Shown here in pieces: positions 52,090 to 59,725 of a DNA stretch of 64,000 nucleotides; position 1 is the stretch's first letter; each line of letters starts with the position of its first letter. Source of the stretch: Microcoleus sp036705565 (GTDB lineage: Bacteria; Cyanobacteriota; Cyanobacteriia; Cyanobacteriales; Microcoleaceae); NCBI GenBank assembly GCA_036705565.1, contig JAUBUY010000015.1; one strand, written 5' to 3'. The notes below the pieces were generated by a model that worked only from the letters and a program-made list of their open reading frames with translations, had not been told where the DNA came from and made no database searches. A program made the translations under genes and the position numbers.

Positions 52090-52745
52090 GCAGTTGATTT
52101 TCCTCTGTCGGATTTTTGAGACCAATTGGTCTCAAATTTTCCCGGTTCGAGATTCAAAACTTAGCGCCAAGAGCCAAAGTAATCGGGATTTGATTTTCCT
52201 CTGTCGGATTTTTGAGACCAATTGGTCTCAAATTTTCCCNNNNNNNNNNNNNNNNNNNNNNNNNNNNNNNNNNNNNNNNNNNNNNNNNNNNNNNNNNNNN
52301 NNNNNNNNNNNNNNNNNNNNNNNNNNNNNNNNNNNNNNNGAGATTCAAAACTCAGCGCCAAGAGCCAAAGTAATCGGGATTTGATTTTCCTCTGTCGGAT
52401 TTTTGAGACCAATTGGTCTCAAATTTTCCCGGTTTGAGATTCAAAACTCAGCGCCAAGAGCCAAAGTAATCGGGATTTGATTTTCCTCTGTCGGATTTTT
52501 GAGACCAATTGGTCTCAAATTTTCCCGGTTCGAGATTCAAAACTCAGCGCCAAGAGCCAAAGTAATCGGGATTTGATTTTCCTCTGTCGGATTTTTGAGA
52601 CCAATTGGTCTCAAATTTTCCCGGTTTGAGATTCAAAACTCAGCGCCAAGAGCCAAAGTAATCGGGATTTGATTTTCCTCTGTCGGATTTTTGAGACCAA
52701 TTGGTCTCAAATTTTCCCGGTTTGAGATTCAAAACTCAGCACTCA
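52090..52745. repeat. 96-bp tandem array with palindromic core
   Basis: Units are spaced at exactly 96 bp: the core GAGACCAATTGGTCTC starts at 52118, 52214, 52405 (after the gap), 52501, 52597 and 52693. The core is a perfect palindrome within TTTGAGACC...GGTCTCAAA. A related core occurs once at about 51743 inside the coiled-coil gene. Unit content includes TGATTTTCCTCTGTCGGA and ATTCAAAACTCAGCGCCAAG. As 96 is a multiple of 3, frames pass through unbroken. Confidence 0.95.
52240..52339. other. Assembly gap of 100 N
   Basis: Exactly 100 N lie inside the tandem array, the conventional marker for a gap of unknown size. The true number of 96-bp units is therefore unknown. Confidence 0.98.
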
Positions 52746-52810
52746 AGAGCCAAAACAATTATCTATTCCGACTCCTAAATGCTTCTGCCTTTAAGGATAC
52801 AGATATCTGT

Positions 52811-53965
52811 CTAGGCGACGGGTGACAACTTCTGCACTTTCTCTTGCAAGGAATCCATCAGGGATTGGAACGGGGTGACGAATTTATCAATCCCGTCCAA
52901 GAGCAAGTCTGCCATCACTTGATCCAAGTTGATGTCAATGTCGGGATCTTTGAGACTTTCGATCAGCGTGTAAGCTTCTGCAACGTTGTTCTCAATCCGG
53001 GGTGCGACATCGCAGTGATCGAAACAAGCTTCAACGGTGTTCGGCGGCAAAGTGTTAACCGTGTCCGGGCCGATTAGTTCATCGACGTACATGACATCGC
53101 TGTAGTTGGGGTTTTTGGTGCTGGTGGAAGCCCACAGCAAGCGCTGTACTTTCGCTCCCTTGGCCGCTAATGCTTGCCAGCGATCGCTCGCTACGATCTC
53201 TTTATACTTCTGGTAAGCTACCTTCGCATTGGCGATCGCCACTTTCCCTTTCACCGCTTCCAGTTTGGCTTTGGTGGAAATATCCGTGACATTTTTGAGT
53301 TTCTCATCAATCTTGCCATCGACATTGATGTCGATCCGGCTCAAGAAGAAACTGGCAACAGAAGCAATATTGCTCACATCCAAACCTTTAGCCACCCGCG
53401 CTTCCAAACCGCGAATGTAAGCCCAGAAAGTTTCGACGTAGCTGTCAACCGAGAACAGCAAAGTCACGTTAACGTTAATCCCTTCGCTGATGACTCGCTC
53501 GACTGCGGGCAAACCTTCAGCGGTTCCCGGAATCTTAATCATCACGTTTTCTTTGCCAAGGGCTTTGTAATAGCGCAGGGCTTCGCTAATCGTGCTTTCT
53601 GTGTCGTTGGCGATCGTCGGTGGCACTTCAATGCTAATGTAGCCGTCCAAACCCTTCGACTCTGCGTAAACTGGGGCGAAGATGTCGCAAGCGTTGCGGA
53701 TATCTTCAAATACCAGAGATTCGTAAATCTCCATTACAGATTTACCCGCCCGGATGCCCGCTTCGATATCCGCGTCGTAAATCACATTACCCGCGATCGC
53801 TTTCTCAAAAATAGCCGGATTAGATGTAATCCCGCGCAGTCCCCGACTTTCAATCATCTGTTTGAGTTCGCCGGACTCGATCAGATCGCGAGTCAAATTG
53901 TCCATCCAGATACTTTGGCCAATTTCTTTGATTTCTAACAGGTGATTCGTTGGTGTTGCTGTCAT
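52811..53965 (-). CDS. tal: Transaldolase (long form)
   Basis: This 384-residue transaldolase moves a dihydroxyacetone unit between sugar phosphates. It shows GQSIWMDNLTRDLIESGELK, RGITSNPAIFEKAIAGN, VMIKIPGTAEGLPAVERVIS (the Schiff-base Lys in MIKIPGT) and NVTLLFSVDSYVETFWAYIR. It belongs to the longer, cyanobacterial and plant-like Tal, unlike the 212-aa protein at 17280. It lies between fbp and the zwf-proximal insert in the same orientation, in the conserved order fbp-tal-zwf-opcA. Confidence 0.95.
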   Translation of the reverse strand: MTATPTNHLLEIKEIGQSIWMDNLTRDLIESGELKQMIESRGLRGITSNPAIFEKAIAGNVIYDADIEAGIRAGKSVMEIYESLVFEDIRNACDIFAPVYAESKGLDGYISIEVPPTIANDTESTISEALRYYKALGKENVMIKIPGTAEGLPAVERVISEGINVNVTLLFSVDSYVETFWAYIRGLEARVAKGLDVSNIASVASFFLSRIDINVDGKIDEKLKNVTDISTKAKLEAVKGKVAIANAKVAYQKYKEIVASDRWQALAAKGAKVQRLLWASTSTKNPNYSDVMYVDELIGPDTVNTLPPNTVEACFDHCDVAPRIENNVAEAYTLIESLKDPDIDINLDQVMADLLLDGIDKFVTPFQSLMDSLQEKVQKLSPVA

Positions 53966-54172
53966 TACTGTAACTCCTACAATTTGATAGCTGTTAATTG
54001 GGACTTGGAAATTGGAAATTGAAAATTGAAAAGTGGTAATTGAAAATTGGCAATGGGGAATTGGTAATTGGGAGTCGAAAGTTATAAGTTAAAACCCTCT
54101 TCCTTCTTCCTGACATCCGTTACATCCGTTACATCCGTTACATCCCGTACATTGCTCGTTGCCGAACTTCCT

Positions 54173-55246
54173 TCACTTTTGGACTGTTCTAGGATTGCGC
54201 GATCGATCTTGAATAAAAGACTCCACCATTGCTACATTTTCTTTACTGCCGACAATCAAGGGCGATCGCTCATGCAGTTTGGTCGGCACAACGTCTAAAA
54301 TGTCTTGAACTCCCGTACTGGCGCGCCCGCCGGCTTGCTCCATCAAAAACGCCAAAGGAGCCGATTCGTAGAGCAAACGCAATTTGCCCTCGGGGTTTTT
54401 CACCGTTCCGGGGTACAAAAACACGCCTCCCTGGAATAAAATCCGGTGGAAATCTCCCACCAAAGCCCCACCGTACCGGGCGCTGTAGCCTTCGCTGCGG
54501 TGTACGTAGCGAATGTAGTCTCTCAAAGATTCCTCCCACTGCCAGAAGTTGCCTTCATTAACGCTGTAAATCGGGCCGCGATCGGGAACCTTAATGTTTT
54601 CGTTAGCTAGAATAAACTCGCCCAAACTGGGATCGAGGGTAAAGGAATGAACACCCTGACCGATCGAATAAACCAGCATGGTACTGGGGCCGTAGAGTAC
54701 ATAGCCAGCGGCAATTTGTTTGTGTCCATGTTGCAGCAAGTCGGAAGCAGAACCATCTTCATCGTCCCCCTCTTGCTTGCGGATGCTGAATATGGAGCCG
54801 ACATTGAGATTGATGTCAAGATTGGAAGAACCGTCTATGGGGTCGTAGAGCAGACTGTAACGTCCGATCGGACAATTTTCGGGAATGTAATAGGGTTTTT
54901 CCATTTCCTCCGAAGCCAAGCGGCAGACAAGTCCGCTTTGCTGGAATACCGAGATAAACACTTCATTGGCATAGATATCCATCTTTTTGACGGATTCTCC
55001 CTGCACGTTCGTAGCCCCTGTAAACCCTAAAGCATCTTCCATTAACCCGGCTCTGCTGAGCCGCCTTGCGATCAGCTTGGCAGCTAGTCCGATGCGATTC
55101 ATCAGAGCGCTGAGATCCTGAGCATCTGCACTAAAGCTGTGAAGTTGCTGGAGTACGTGACGAGATAGGGTTGTGCAATCGCGGTCTAAGGATTGCACCT
55201 GATCGATCGGGCCCAAGCGGGTTTCCCCTGTCGGCGCGTTTACCAT
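54173..55246 (-). CDS. fbp: Class 1 fructose-1,6-bisphosphatase
   Basis: This 357-residue phosphatase (start MVNAPTGETRLGPIDQVQSL at ATG 55246, preceded by GGGAGGA 10 nt upstream; a GTG start at 55306 would add 20 residues) acts in gluconeogenesis and sugar-phosphate cycling. It has YSLLYDPIDGSSNLDINLNV (metal-binding DPIDGSSN), SNVEMEKPYY-type SEEMEKPYYIPENC, and RYGGALVGDFHRILFQGGVF. It is first in the fbp-tal-zwf-opcA cluster. Confidence 0.94.
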   Translation of the reverse strand: MVNAPTGETRLGPIDQVQSLDRDCTTLSRHVLQQLHSFSADAQDLSALMNRIGLAAKLIARRLSRAGLMEDALGFTGATNVQGESVKKMDIYANEVFISVFQQSGLVCRLASEEMEKPYYIPENCPIGRYSLLYDPIDGSSNLDINLNVGSIFSIRKQEGDDEDGSASDLLQHGHKQIAAGYVLYGPSTMLVYSIGQGVHSFTLDPSLGEFILANENIKVPDRGPIYSVNEGNFWQWEESLRDYIRYVHRSEGYSARYGGALVGDFHRILFQGGVFLYPGTVKNPEGKLRLLYESAPLAFLMEQAGGRASTGVQDILDVVPTKLHERSPLIVGSKENVAMVESFIQDRSRNPRTVQK

Positions 55247-55306
55247 GATTTTGATGTCCTCCCTGTCTTGCGGCTCTGGATTTGGGTTCGATGGAGTCCT
55301 TGACAC

Positions 55307-55524
55307 TTGCCCCTGAATCGGCTATGTGACCGATCGTCCCCCAACTTCTATCTTAGGAAGGGTTTTGCCAAAGGGCGTCGAACTTTAGGTGAATTTTAGA
55401 TCCGCATCGAAAATTGAGGAGTTCGATCGACTGTTGAGTCGCGAATTGTATCCAAAATAACTAAATTTTTGATTTACCGCTGAGGACGCTGAGGGCGCTG
55501 CAGAACGAACCCGATCGCGAAACT
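55307..55524. other. Spacer with GCTGAGGGCGCTG tract
   Basis: It is the upstream region of fbp. GCTGAGGACGCTGAGGGCGCT is a short tandem of a kind seen widely in such genomes. No gene is seen. Confidence 0.4.
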
Positions 55525-56325
55525 TTAAGACAACAAACTTTCAATAATTATTGCCCAAATTGGAAGTTTGTTAGATATGTGGTTTTTGATTTGAGTTAAA
55601 CCTCGATCGAGTTTGACATCAATAGAGTTAATAGTCTTAGCCATCAACATTACATTCTTATCAATTTGAGCATCGTAATTATATACTAAATGGGTAATCG
55701 GAGTTTTTTGTTTATGAATATCCTTAATAATATCCGAGCAATCTGCTTTGAGCAGCCAAGAACTTATATACCGTTTGTAATAAAAATCAAAATCAACTAT
55801 TTGACCAGATAATTTTAAGTAACTTCCCGAAACAATGAATAGAGGAGATACTCGTCTCCATAAGCTACCAAAATCATGAAACTGATCGGTATTTGCTTCA
55901 TTCTCGTAGTCAAAATATTGCGTATAAATAGCCATTTGATCGGAACCCCACAAATAGCCTTTTTGATTTAGTAGCATTTGCGCTCGGAATAAATAGTTAT
56001 AAGACTTTTGCGTAATTAATAATCTGCTTATGTCTATTTTATCATTATCTATGATGTAATCCACATATCTTAGATGTAAATCTAAACATAATTGCACAGT
56101 CCCCCAAAAAATAGCATTTTCCTGCTGTCCTAAAACTCCTAGTCCTTCTAACATAGGTAGTGTATAAAAATAGAAATATCGTTGGGCGGTTTTTTGATCC
56201 TCCACATCTATTAACAAATTTCGATCTAAAGTTAATTTAGAATTCAAAATCTCTTTTTCTAAATCAAGAATATATTGTAAGTCTTTTTCTTGAATATTGT
56301 TGATAATTTTTTCTACAAGATTCAT
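55525..56325 (-). CDS. Isoprenoid-synthase-like protein of the RiPP cluster
   Basis: This 266-residue, all-helical, AT-rich protein is the last gene of the cluster. VQLCLDLHLRYVDYIIDNDK (about residues 77-96) resembles the first Asp-rich region of class 1 isoprenoid synthases (squalene/phytoene-type), and LLKADCSDIIKDIHKQKTPI (about 192-211) resembles the second (D-x-x-x-D). The classic DDxxD is imperfect in both, so the enzyme may bind rather than condense prenyl diphosphates. I do not know a family name for it. It lies 236 bp after the HExxH gene with a small coding-like remnant between. Confidence in the gene is high; in the function it is low. Confidence 0.6.
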   Translation of the reverse strand: MNLVEKIINNIQEKDLQYILDLEKEILNSKLTLDRNLLIDVEDQKTAQRYFYFYTLPMLEGLGVLGQQENAIFWGTVQLCLDLHLRYVDYIIDNDKIDISRLLITQKSYNYLFRAQMLLNQKGYLWGSDQMAIYTQYFDYENEANTDQFHDFGSLWRRVSPLFIVSGSYLKLSGQIVDFDFYYKRYISSWLLKADCSDIIKDIHKQKTPITHLVYNYDAQIDKNVMLMAKTINSIDVKLDRGLTQIKNHISNKLPIWAIIIESLLS

Positions 56326-56408
56326 TATATTAATCCTCGTTTAATTAAAACTAAATTATACATTTTATACGCTCCCTAAAGTGTTTTTGATAATCCCTAT
56401 TTTGTCAA

Positions 56409-56549
56409 TCAAGTATCTTTGGAGAAACTAATTAAAAATGGAATCTCTACTTCATGTTTGTCACCTTTAGCAAAATAAGCACTGATCTGAGAATTGTCTC
56501 GGTAAACTCTAATAATATTCCCCTCAACAATACAAGTATCACCTTTAAT
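56409..56549 (-). pseudogene. Coding-like fragment between cluster genes
   Basis: A 46-codon stretch with no ATG, GTG or TTG start reads IKGDTCIVEGNIIRVYRDNS, QISAYFAKGDKHEVEIPFLI, SFSKDT then stop, starting 13 bp after the HExxH gene. It is alternately hydrophobic and hydrophilic like a real beta-rich domain. It could be the tail of a lost gene or a small protein started at ATT. Not recognised. Confidence 0.35.
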
Positions 56550-56561
56550 TTAGTGTAATTC

Positions 56562-57965
56562 CTAGCCTTCACATGATTGATTCAAGATTGTATGGTTGTC
56601 ATTATTTGCCCAATCAATAGATACTTGAAGTGGCAATGTTTGTATTCCGACTAAATTAGGATTTGCCGCTTCCCATTTCTGCTGATGTTCTTTTAATTTA
56701 ACGTCAATCAGTTGTTTTTCTGTTTGAGAGATTTCAGGTTCAACTCGATTGATATTTTCTTTTATTGCTTCAATCAATGCTTGACCAATTAAAGAAAATA
56801 CTGCATTTATTTTTAAAACTTTAAGTGCAGTTAGCAGTTGTTGTTTAGCAGCATACACTCTTTGTTGTAAACGCTTTTCTTGTAAAAGAGGTATATCTGT
56901 TTTCAAAATTTTATGCTCAAATTCTAAAACAGCTTGAAAGACATAAATTCCCTGCAAAATACCACTGAGAGGTCGAGGATCGTCACGCCAAGGAGAATAA
57001 TAAATTGCTTCAAGACTACCTTCTACAATGATTGGATCTAAATTCAATAAAGCATTAAGTTTATGATGATGATATTCATGGACTAAAGCTTCTACTATTA
57101 CTGAGGTATCTGACATCCAAGATAAAACGAGAAGTCCTGGTATTTCTCGAAATGTCTGACTTCTATGAACATCAATAGCATGAGAATGTACTGGAACTAA
57201 AGATTGTACTCCGATGAAAATTTCACTTGCTAATAAACTTGAACAACTATCTATCAAAAACCAAGCTTCCTCTAAAGTAGATAGCCATTTAATAGTGGAA
57301 GTTGGTGTTAATTCCTCAAAATTCAAATCATAGCGACCACCTAAACGTAGATCGCTATCAAAAGCATTTAATTCAATGCCATTATTGAGATGAGGTATTT
57401 CATTTTGAATCATCTCCAAATTTTGATTTCTATCTGTATAAATATTAAAACTATCATTATTTGTGGTCACAAAACGCAATCTTTGAAAGGCAATATGTTG
57501 AGGATGCTGTAAATAAATTCCGGTTCCGGCTATGGCAATAATTCCAGCATGATCGGTATATAAAAAACACTCAAAATTTTCTATATTGTCATATTTTGCC
57601 ATTGCTAAAATAAACTTTGGAAAAAATTCCAGATGAAACTTAATGTGCATTTCTGGAAACAGAATATGAGCTTTTTGGTTAACTAATTGCCAAGCTGTAT
57701 CTAACCAAACACTAAAAGATGGATAGCGTAAAATCTTTCTTTGGGCATTTTTAGAAAATGCTTTTATTAACTCAAAAGATTGAGAAAAGTTGGTTAAACC
57801 ATCAATTAACTTAGGTGATTCTGATTGCAGTTTTTGGGAGAGATTACTTAACCTTAGCAAAGTTCTATGATATTCTGCTAAGTAAATTACTTTAACTAAT
57901 GGATCCGAAGCCCCGGTAGGAGAAACTAAGTTTTTGATGGTATTAATATCCAGCTCGATCTTCAT
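56562..57965 (-). CDS. HExxH-motif protein, putative peptide beta-hydroxylase
   Basis: This 467-residue AT-rich protein has the motif VEALVHEYHHHKLNALLNLD (H296-E297-x-x-H300) followed by PIIVEGSLEAIYYSPWRDDP and RPLSGILQGIYVFQAVLEFE. The HExxH...SPWR-x-DPRPLxG-x-x-G pattern is that of the HEXXH motif family (TIGR04267), members of which were later described as alpha-ketoglutarate/iron-dependent peptide beta-hydroxylases in RiPP clusters. That function is recalled from the literature, not shown here. It follows the radical SAM gene by 35 bp. The rest (1-250) has no recognised domain but is conserved in length. Confidence 0.8.
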   Translation of the reverse strand: MKIELDINTIKNLVSPTGASDPLVKVIYLAEYHRTLLRLSNLSQKLQSESPKLIDGLTNFSQSFELIKAFSKNAQRKILRYPSFSVWLDTAWQLVNQKAHILFPEMHIKFHLEFFPKFILAMAKYDNIENFECFLYTDHAGIIAIAGTGIYLQHPQHIAFQRLRFVTTNNDSFNIYTDRNQNLEMIQNEIPHLNNGIELNAFDSDLRLGGRYDLNFEELTPTSTIKWLSTLEEAWFLIDSCSSLLASEIFIGVQSLVPVHSHAIDVHRSQTFREIPGLLVLSWMSDTSVIVEALVHEYHHHKLNALLNLDPIIVEGSLEAIYYSPWRDDPRPLSGILQGIYVFQAVLEFEHKILKTDIPLLQEKRLQQRVYAAKQQLLTALKVLKINAVFSLIGQALIEAIKENINRVEPEISQTEKQLIDVKLKEHQQKWEAANPNLVGIQTLPLQVSIDWANNDNHTILNQSCEG

Positions 57966-58000
57966 TGCACTAACCCTAATTTAATAAGACAAATTTTTGA

Positions 58001-59161
58001 CTAAACAGCAGGATTTTTTTTCTTCTTTATTGTTTGCATATCTTCAATTACTTGTCCGCGAATTGTAGTAATCATTTTTTTGAGATCGGAACAATACACT
58101 GATGGATTATGAAAGTAATTTTCGCTAGAGTATCTATGGGGAAGATAACCACCACCACAAACTTTAACTAAGTTACATTTTTGACAAGTTTCGCTCAAGT
58201 ATTGCCACTTTTCTTGACGTTCAATGACTTTTTGTGACTCAAAAATTTCATCAAAACTGTGGGTAAATATATCCATTCCTAACTTGGTAGCTTCGGGATA
58301 AGTAACTTTCAAAGAATCAACGGCTTCAATATCACCGTTGGTTTCAATAACGGCAAAATCAACAGGGCTTAAACCCCATTCTTCTGAATTTCCTTGCAAT
58401 CCTAGCATGAGCAAAATAATTTCCTTAAATTTCCTAATTTTGATTGTTTGAGGTTTTTGATGATACCAAATATTGAAAATCTTAAGTAGCCAGTCTGCAT
58501 AAGGAGTTACATCAAGAGATTGTTCTTTACCAAGAGGTCTTAAATCATGGTGATTTAAAGGGAATAAAAAATCAATAGAAGGAGGCTGATGTTGTGATAA
58601 ATAAGAATATACAGCTTCAGGATCGTTATGTAGATCGATCACACATAAAAAACCTGCCCATATTTTCCGTCCTCGATCGCTAGTTAATAATTGAAGAGTC
58701 TTTTCCAAACTGGAAAATGAAGATTTACCTTGATGATCTAAGCGATGTAGATCGTTAGCTTCTCGATCGCCATCCATACTTAGACCTATTGTTGTATTAT
58801 TAGAAATACAGAAATCTAAGATTTCATCGTTTAACAACACACCATTAGTTTGTATGCCAAATCTTAGTTTAACATTAGGCACATTTTTTGAAATAATGTC
58901 TTGAAATTTTTTGAGATAGTCTAATCCTGCTAAAAGAGGTTCTCCACCGTGCATGATTACAGAAAATTCTGATACTTGATGTTTGGTGGTATGTCCATCA
59001 ATTCTTTTACCTAATTGTGTAATAGTTGCTTCTGACATTTTCAACGGTTGCTGTTGCCAACTTTGATCGCTATGCTGATACATATAGCAATAGTCACAGT
59101 TAAGGTTGCAACGGGATACTACTTTACAAACCAGCGAATGTAAGGGTGTAAACTCAGCCAT
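58001..59161 (-). CDS. Radical SAM/SPASM enzyme, FxsB-like (cyclophane-forming)
   Basis: This 386-residue enzyme has the radical SAM cluster motif SRCNLNCDYCYMYQ (C18, C22, C25), HGGEPLLAG (SAM-binding GGE-like), GIQTNGVLLNDEIL and a C-terminal Cys-rich region CQKCNLVKVCGGGYLPHRYS. The CxxCxxxxxCGGGYLPHRYS and D-x-x-HR elements match FxsB-family proteins that cross-link aromatic and aliphatic residues (cyclophanes) in small peptides. The precursor gene lies 113 bp upstream. The N-terminal MAEFTPLHSLVCKVVSRC start and the whole length are intact. Activity on the 74-aa peptide is inferred from adjacency. Confidence 0.88.
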   Translation of the reverse strand: MAEFTPLHSLVCKVVSRCNLNCDYCYMYQHSDQSWQQQPLKMSEATITQLGKRIDGHTTKHQVSEFSVIMHGGEPLLAGLDYLKKFQDIISKNVPNVKLRFGIQTNGVLLNDEILDFCISNNTTIGLSMDGDREANDLHRLDHQGKSSFSSLEKTLQLLTSDRGRKIWAGFLCVIDLHNDPEAVYSYLSQHQPPSIDFLFPLNHHDLRPLGKEQSLDVTPYADWLLKIFNIWYHQKPQTIKIRKFKEIILLMLGLQGNSEEWGLSPVDFAVIETNGDIEAVDSLKVTYPEATKLGMDIFTHSFDEIFESQKVIERQEKWQYLSETCQKCNLVKVCGGGYLPHRYSSENYFHNPSVYCSDLKKMITTIRGQVIEDMQTIKKKKNPAV

Positions 59162-59200
59162 AAATTATGAGATGTTCAAAAAATAAATTATGTATGCCAG

Positions 59201-59247
59201 AATTAAATGGCTACTATTGCTTGAGGTAACTTAGTAGCCATTTAATT
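59201..59247 (-). promoter_or_regulatory. 16-bp perfect inverted repeat between precursor and enzymes
   Basis: AATTAAATGGCTACTA (59201-59216) and TAGTAGCCATTTAATT (59232-59247) are perfectly complementary, with a 15-nt loop. In the transcript it lies 27 nt after the precursor stop and about 40 nt before the rSAM start, with T-rich sequence after it. It likely acts as an attenuator or RNA stabiliser setting a high precursor:enzyme ratio. Confidence 0.8.
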
Positions 59248-59273
59248 AGTATTCTGTAATAGCCAGTGCTTGA

Positions 59274-59498
59274 CTACCCCCAAGCACGTTGATTGAACTC
59301 ACCATGAGAAGAATGGCTCTCATGTCGATTATTATCAGATGCTGCCATTGGATTTTGAAAATTTATTTCTAAAATATTACCAAGTGCTGTATTTTTGAGT
59401 GCATCTAAGTCACTCAAGTCAAATTCTTCAAGGTCAAGAACAATACAATCATTTTGTGAGTAAGTATCAGTGAGTAATCTTTCTTTTGCTTGTGTCAT
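59274..59498 (-). CDS. RiPP precursor peptide (74 aa)
   Basis: The small peptide begins MTQAKERLLTDTYSQNDCIV and has an acidic, leader-like middle (LDLEEFDLSDLDALKNTALG), then a C-terminal core of about 30 residues, ILEINFQNPMAASDNNRHES HSSHGEFNQRAWG, rich in His, Asn and aromatic residues. Aromatic-x-x-polar stretches (FQN, FNQ, HES, HGE) are potential 3-residue cyclophane sites and Asp/Asn/His offer beta-hydroxylation sites. AGGAG lies 10 nt upstream of ATG. It does not end in FxSxx. No classical signal or GG leader cleavage site is obvious, apart from ALGN. Confidence 0.82.
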   Translation of the reverse strand: MTQAKERLLTDTYSQNDCIVLDLEEFDLSDLDALKNTALGNILEINFQNPMAASDNNRHESHSSHGEFNQRAWG

Positions 59499-59599
59499 TT
59501 TAGTAATGCTCCTAAAAAATTATCAACAACGGAAAAAGCACGACTTTTTAAGCCTGTGCTTGCTTTAAGAGCCTACCAAAATTAAATATGGGACTGCGA

Positions 59600-59668
59600 T
59601 CGGAAAAACTCGGATTTCAACTGGAGTTTTGTTACACAATATTAAGCAAAAAATCGGAAAAGTTCGGA
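59600..59668. promoter_or_regulatory. Two 15-bp direct repeats in the divergent promoter region
   Basis: TCGGAAAAACTCGGA (59600-59614) and TCGGAAAAGTTCGGA (59654-59668) start exactly 54 bp apart, about five helical turns. The second overlaps the likely -35 area of the NB-ARC gene (-10 TATAAT at 59691-59696). They could be operators that co-control the RiPP cluster and the NB-ARC gene. Binding protein unknown. Confidence 0.65.
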
Positions 59669-59690
59669 AAAAATAGGATTCAGGTTAAGT

Positions 59691-59696
59691 TATAAT
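59691..59696 (+). promoter_or_regulatory. Putative -10 box of the NB-ARC gene
   Basis: TATAAT lies 30 bp upstream of the ATG at 59726; the -35 region is A-rich and not consensus. Confidence 0.45.
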
Positions 59697-59725
59697 GAAC
59701 TAAACCCTTACCCTGTATAGTTTTT

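Noticed and set aside
52094..52437. ORFs reading through the 96-bp array and the N gap
   Set aside because: They exist because 96 is a multiple of 3 and N codons do not stop; translation reflects the repeat, not a protein.
52090..52745. 96-bp tandem array as a CRISPR array
   Set aside because: The whole 96 bp is conserved in every unit, leaving no variable spacers; similarity to the adjacent gene explains it better.
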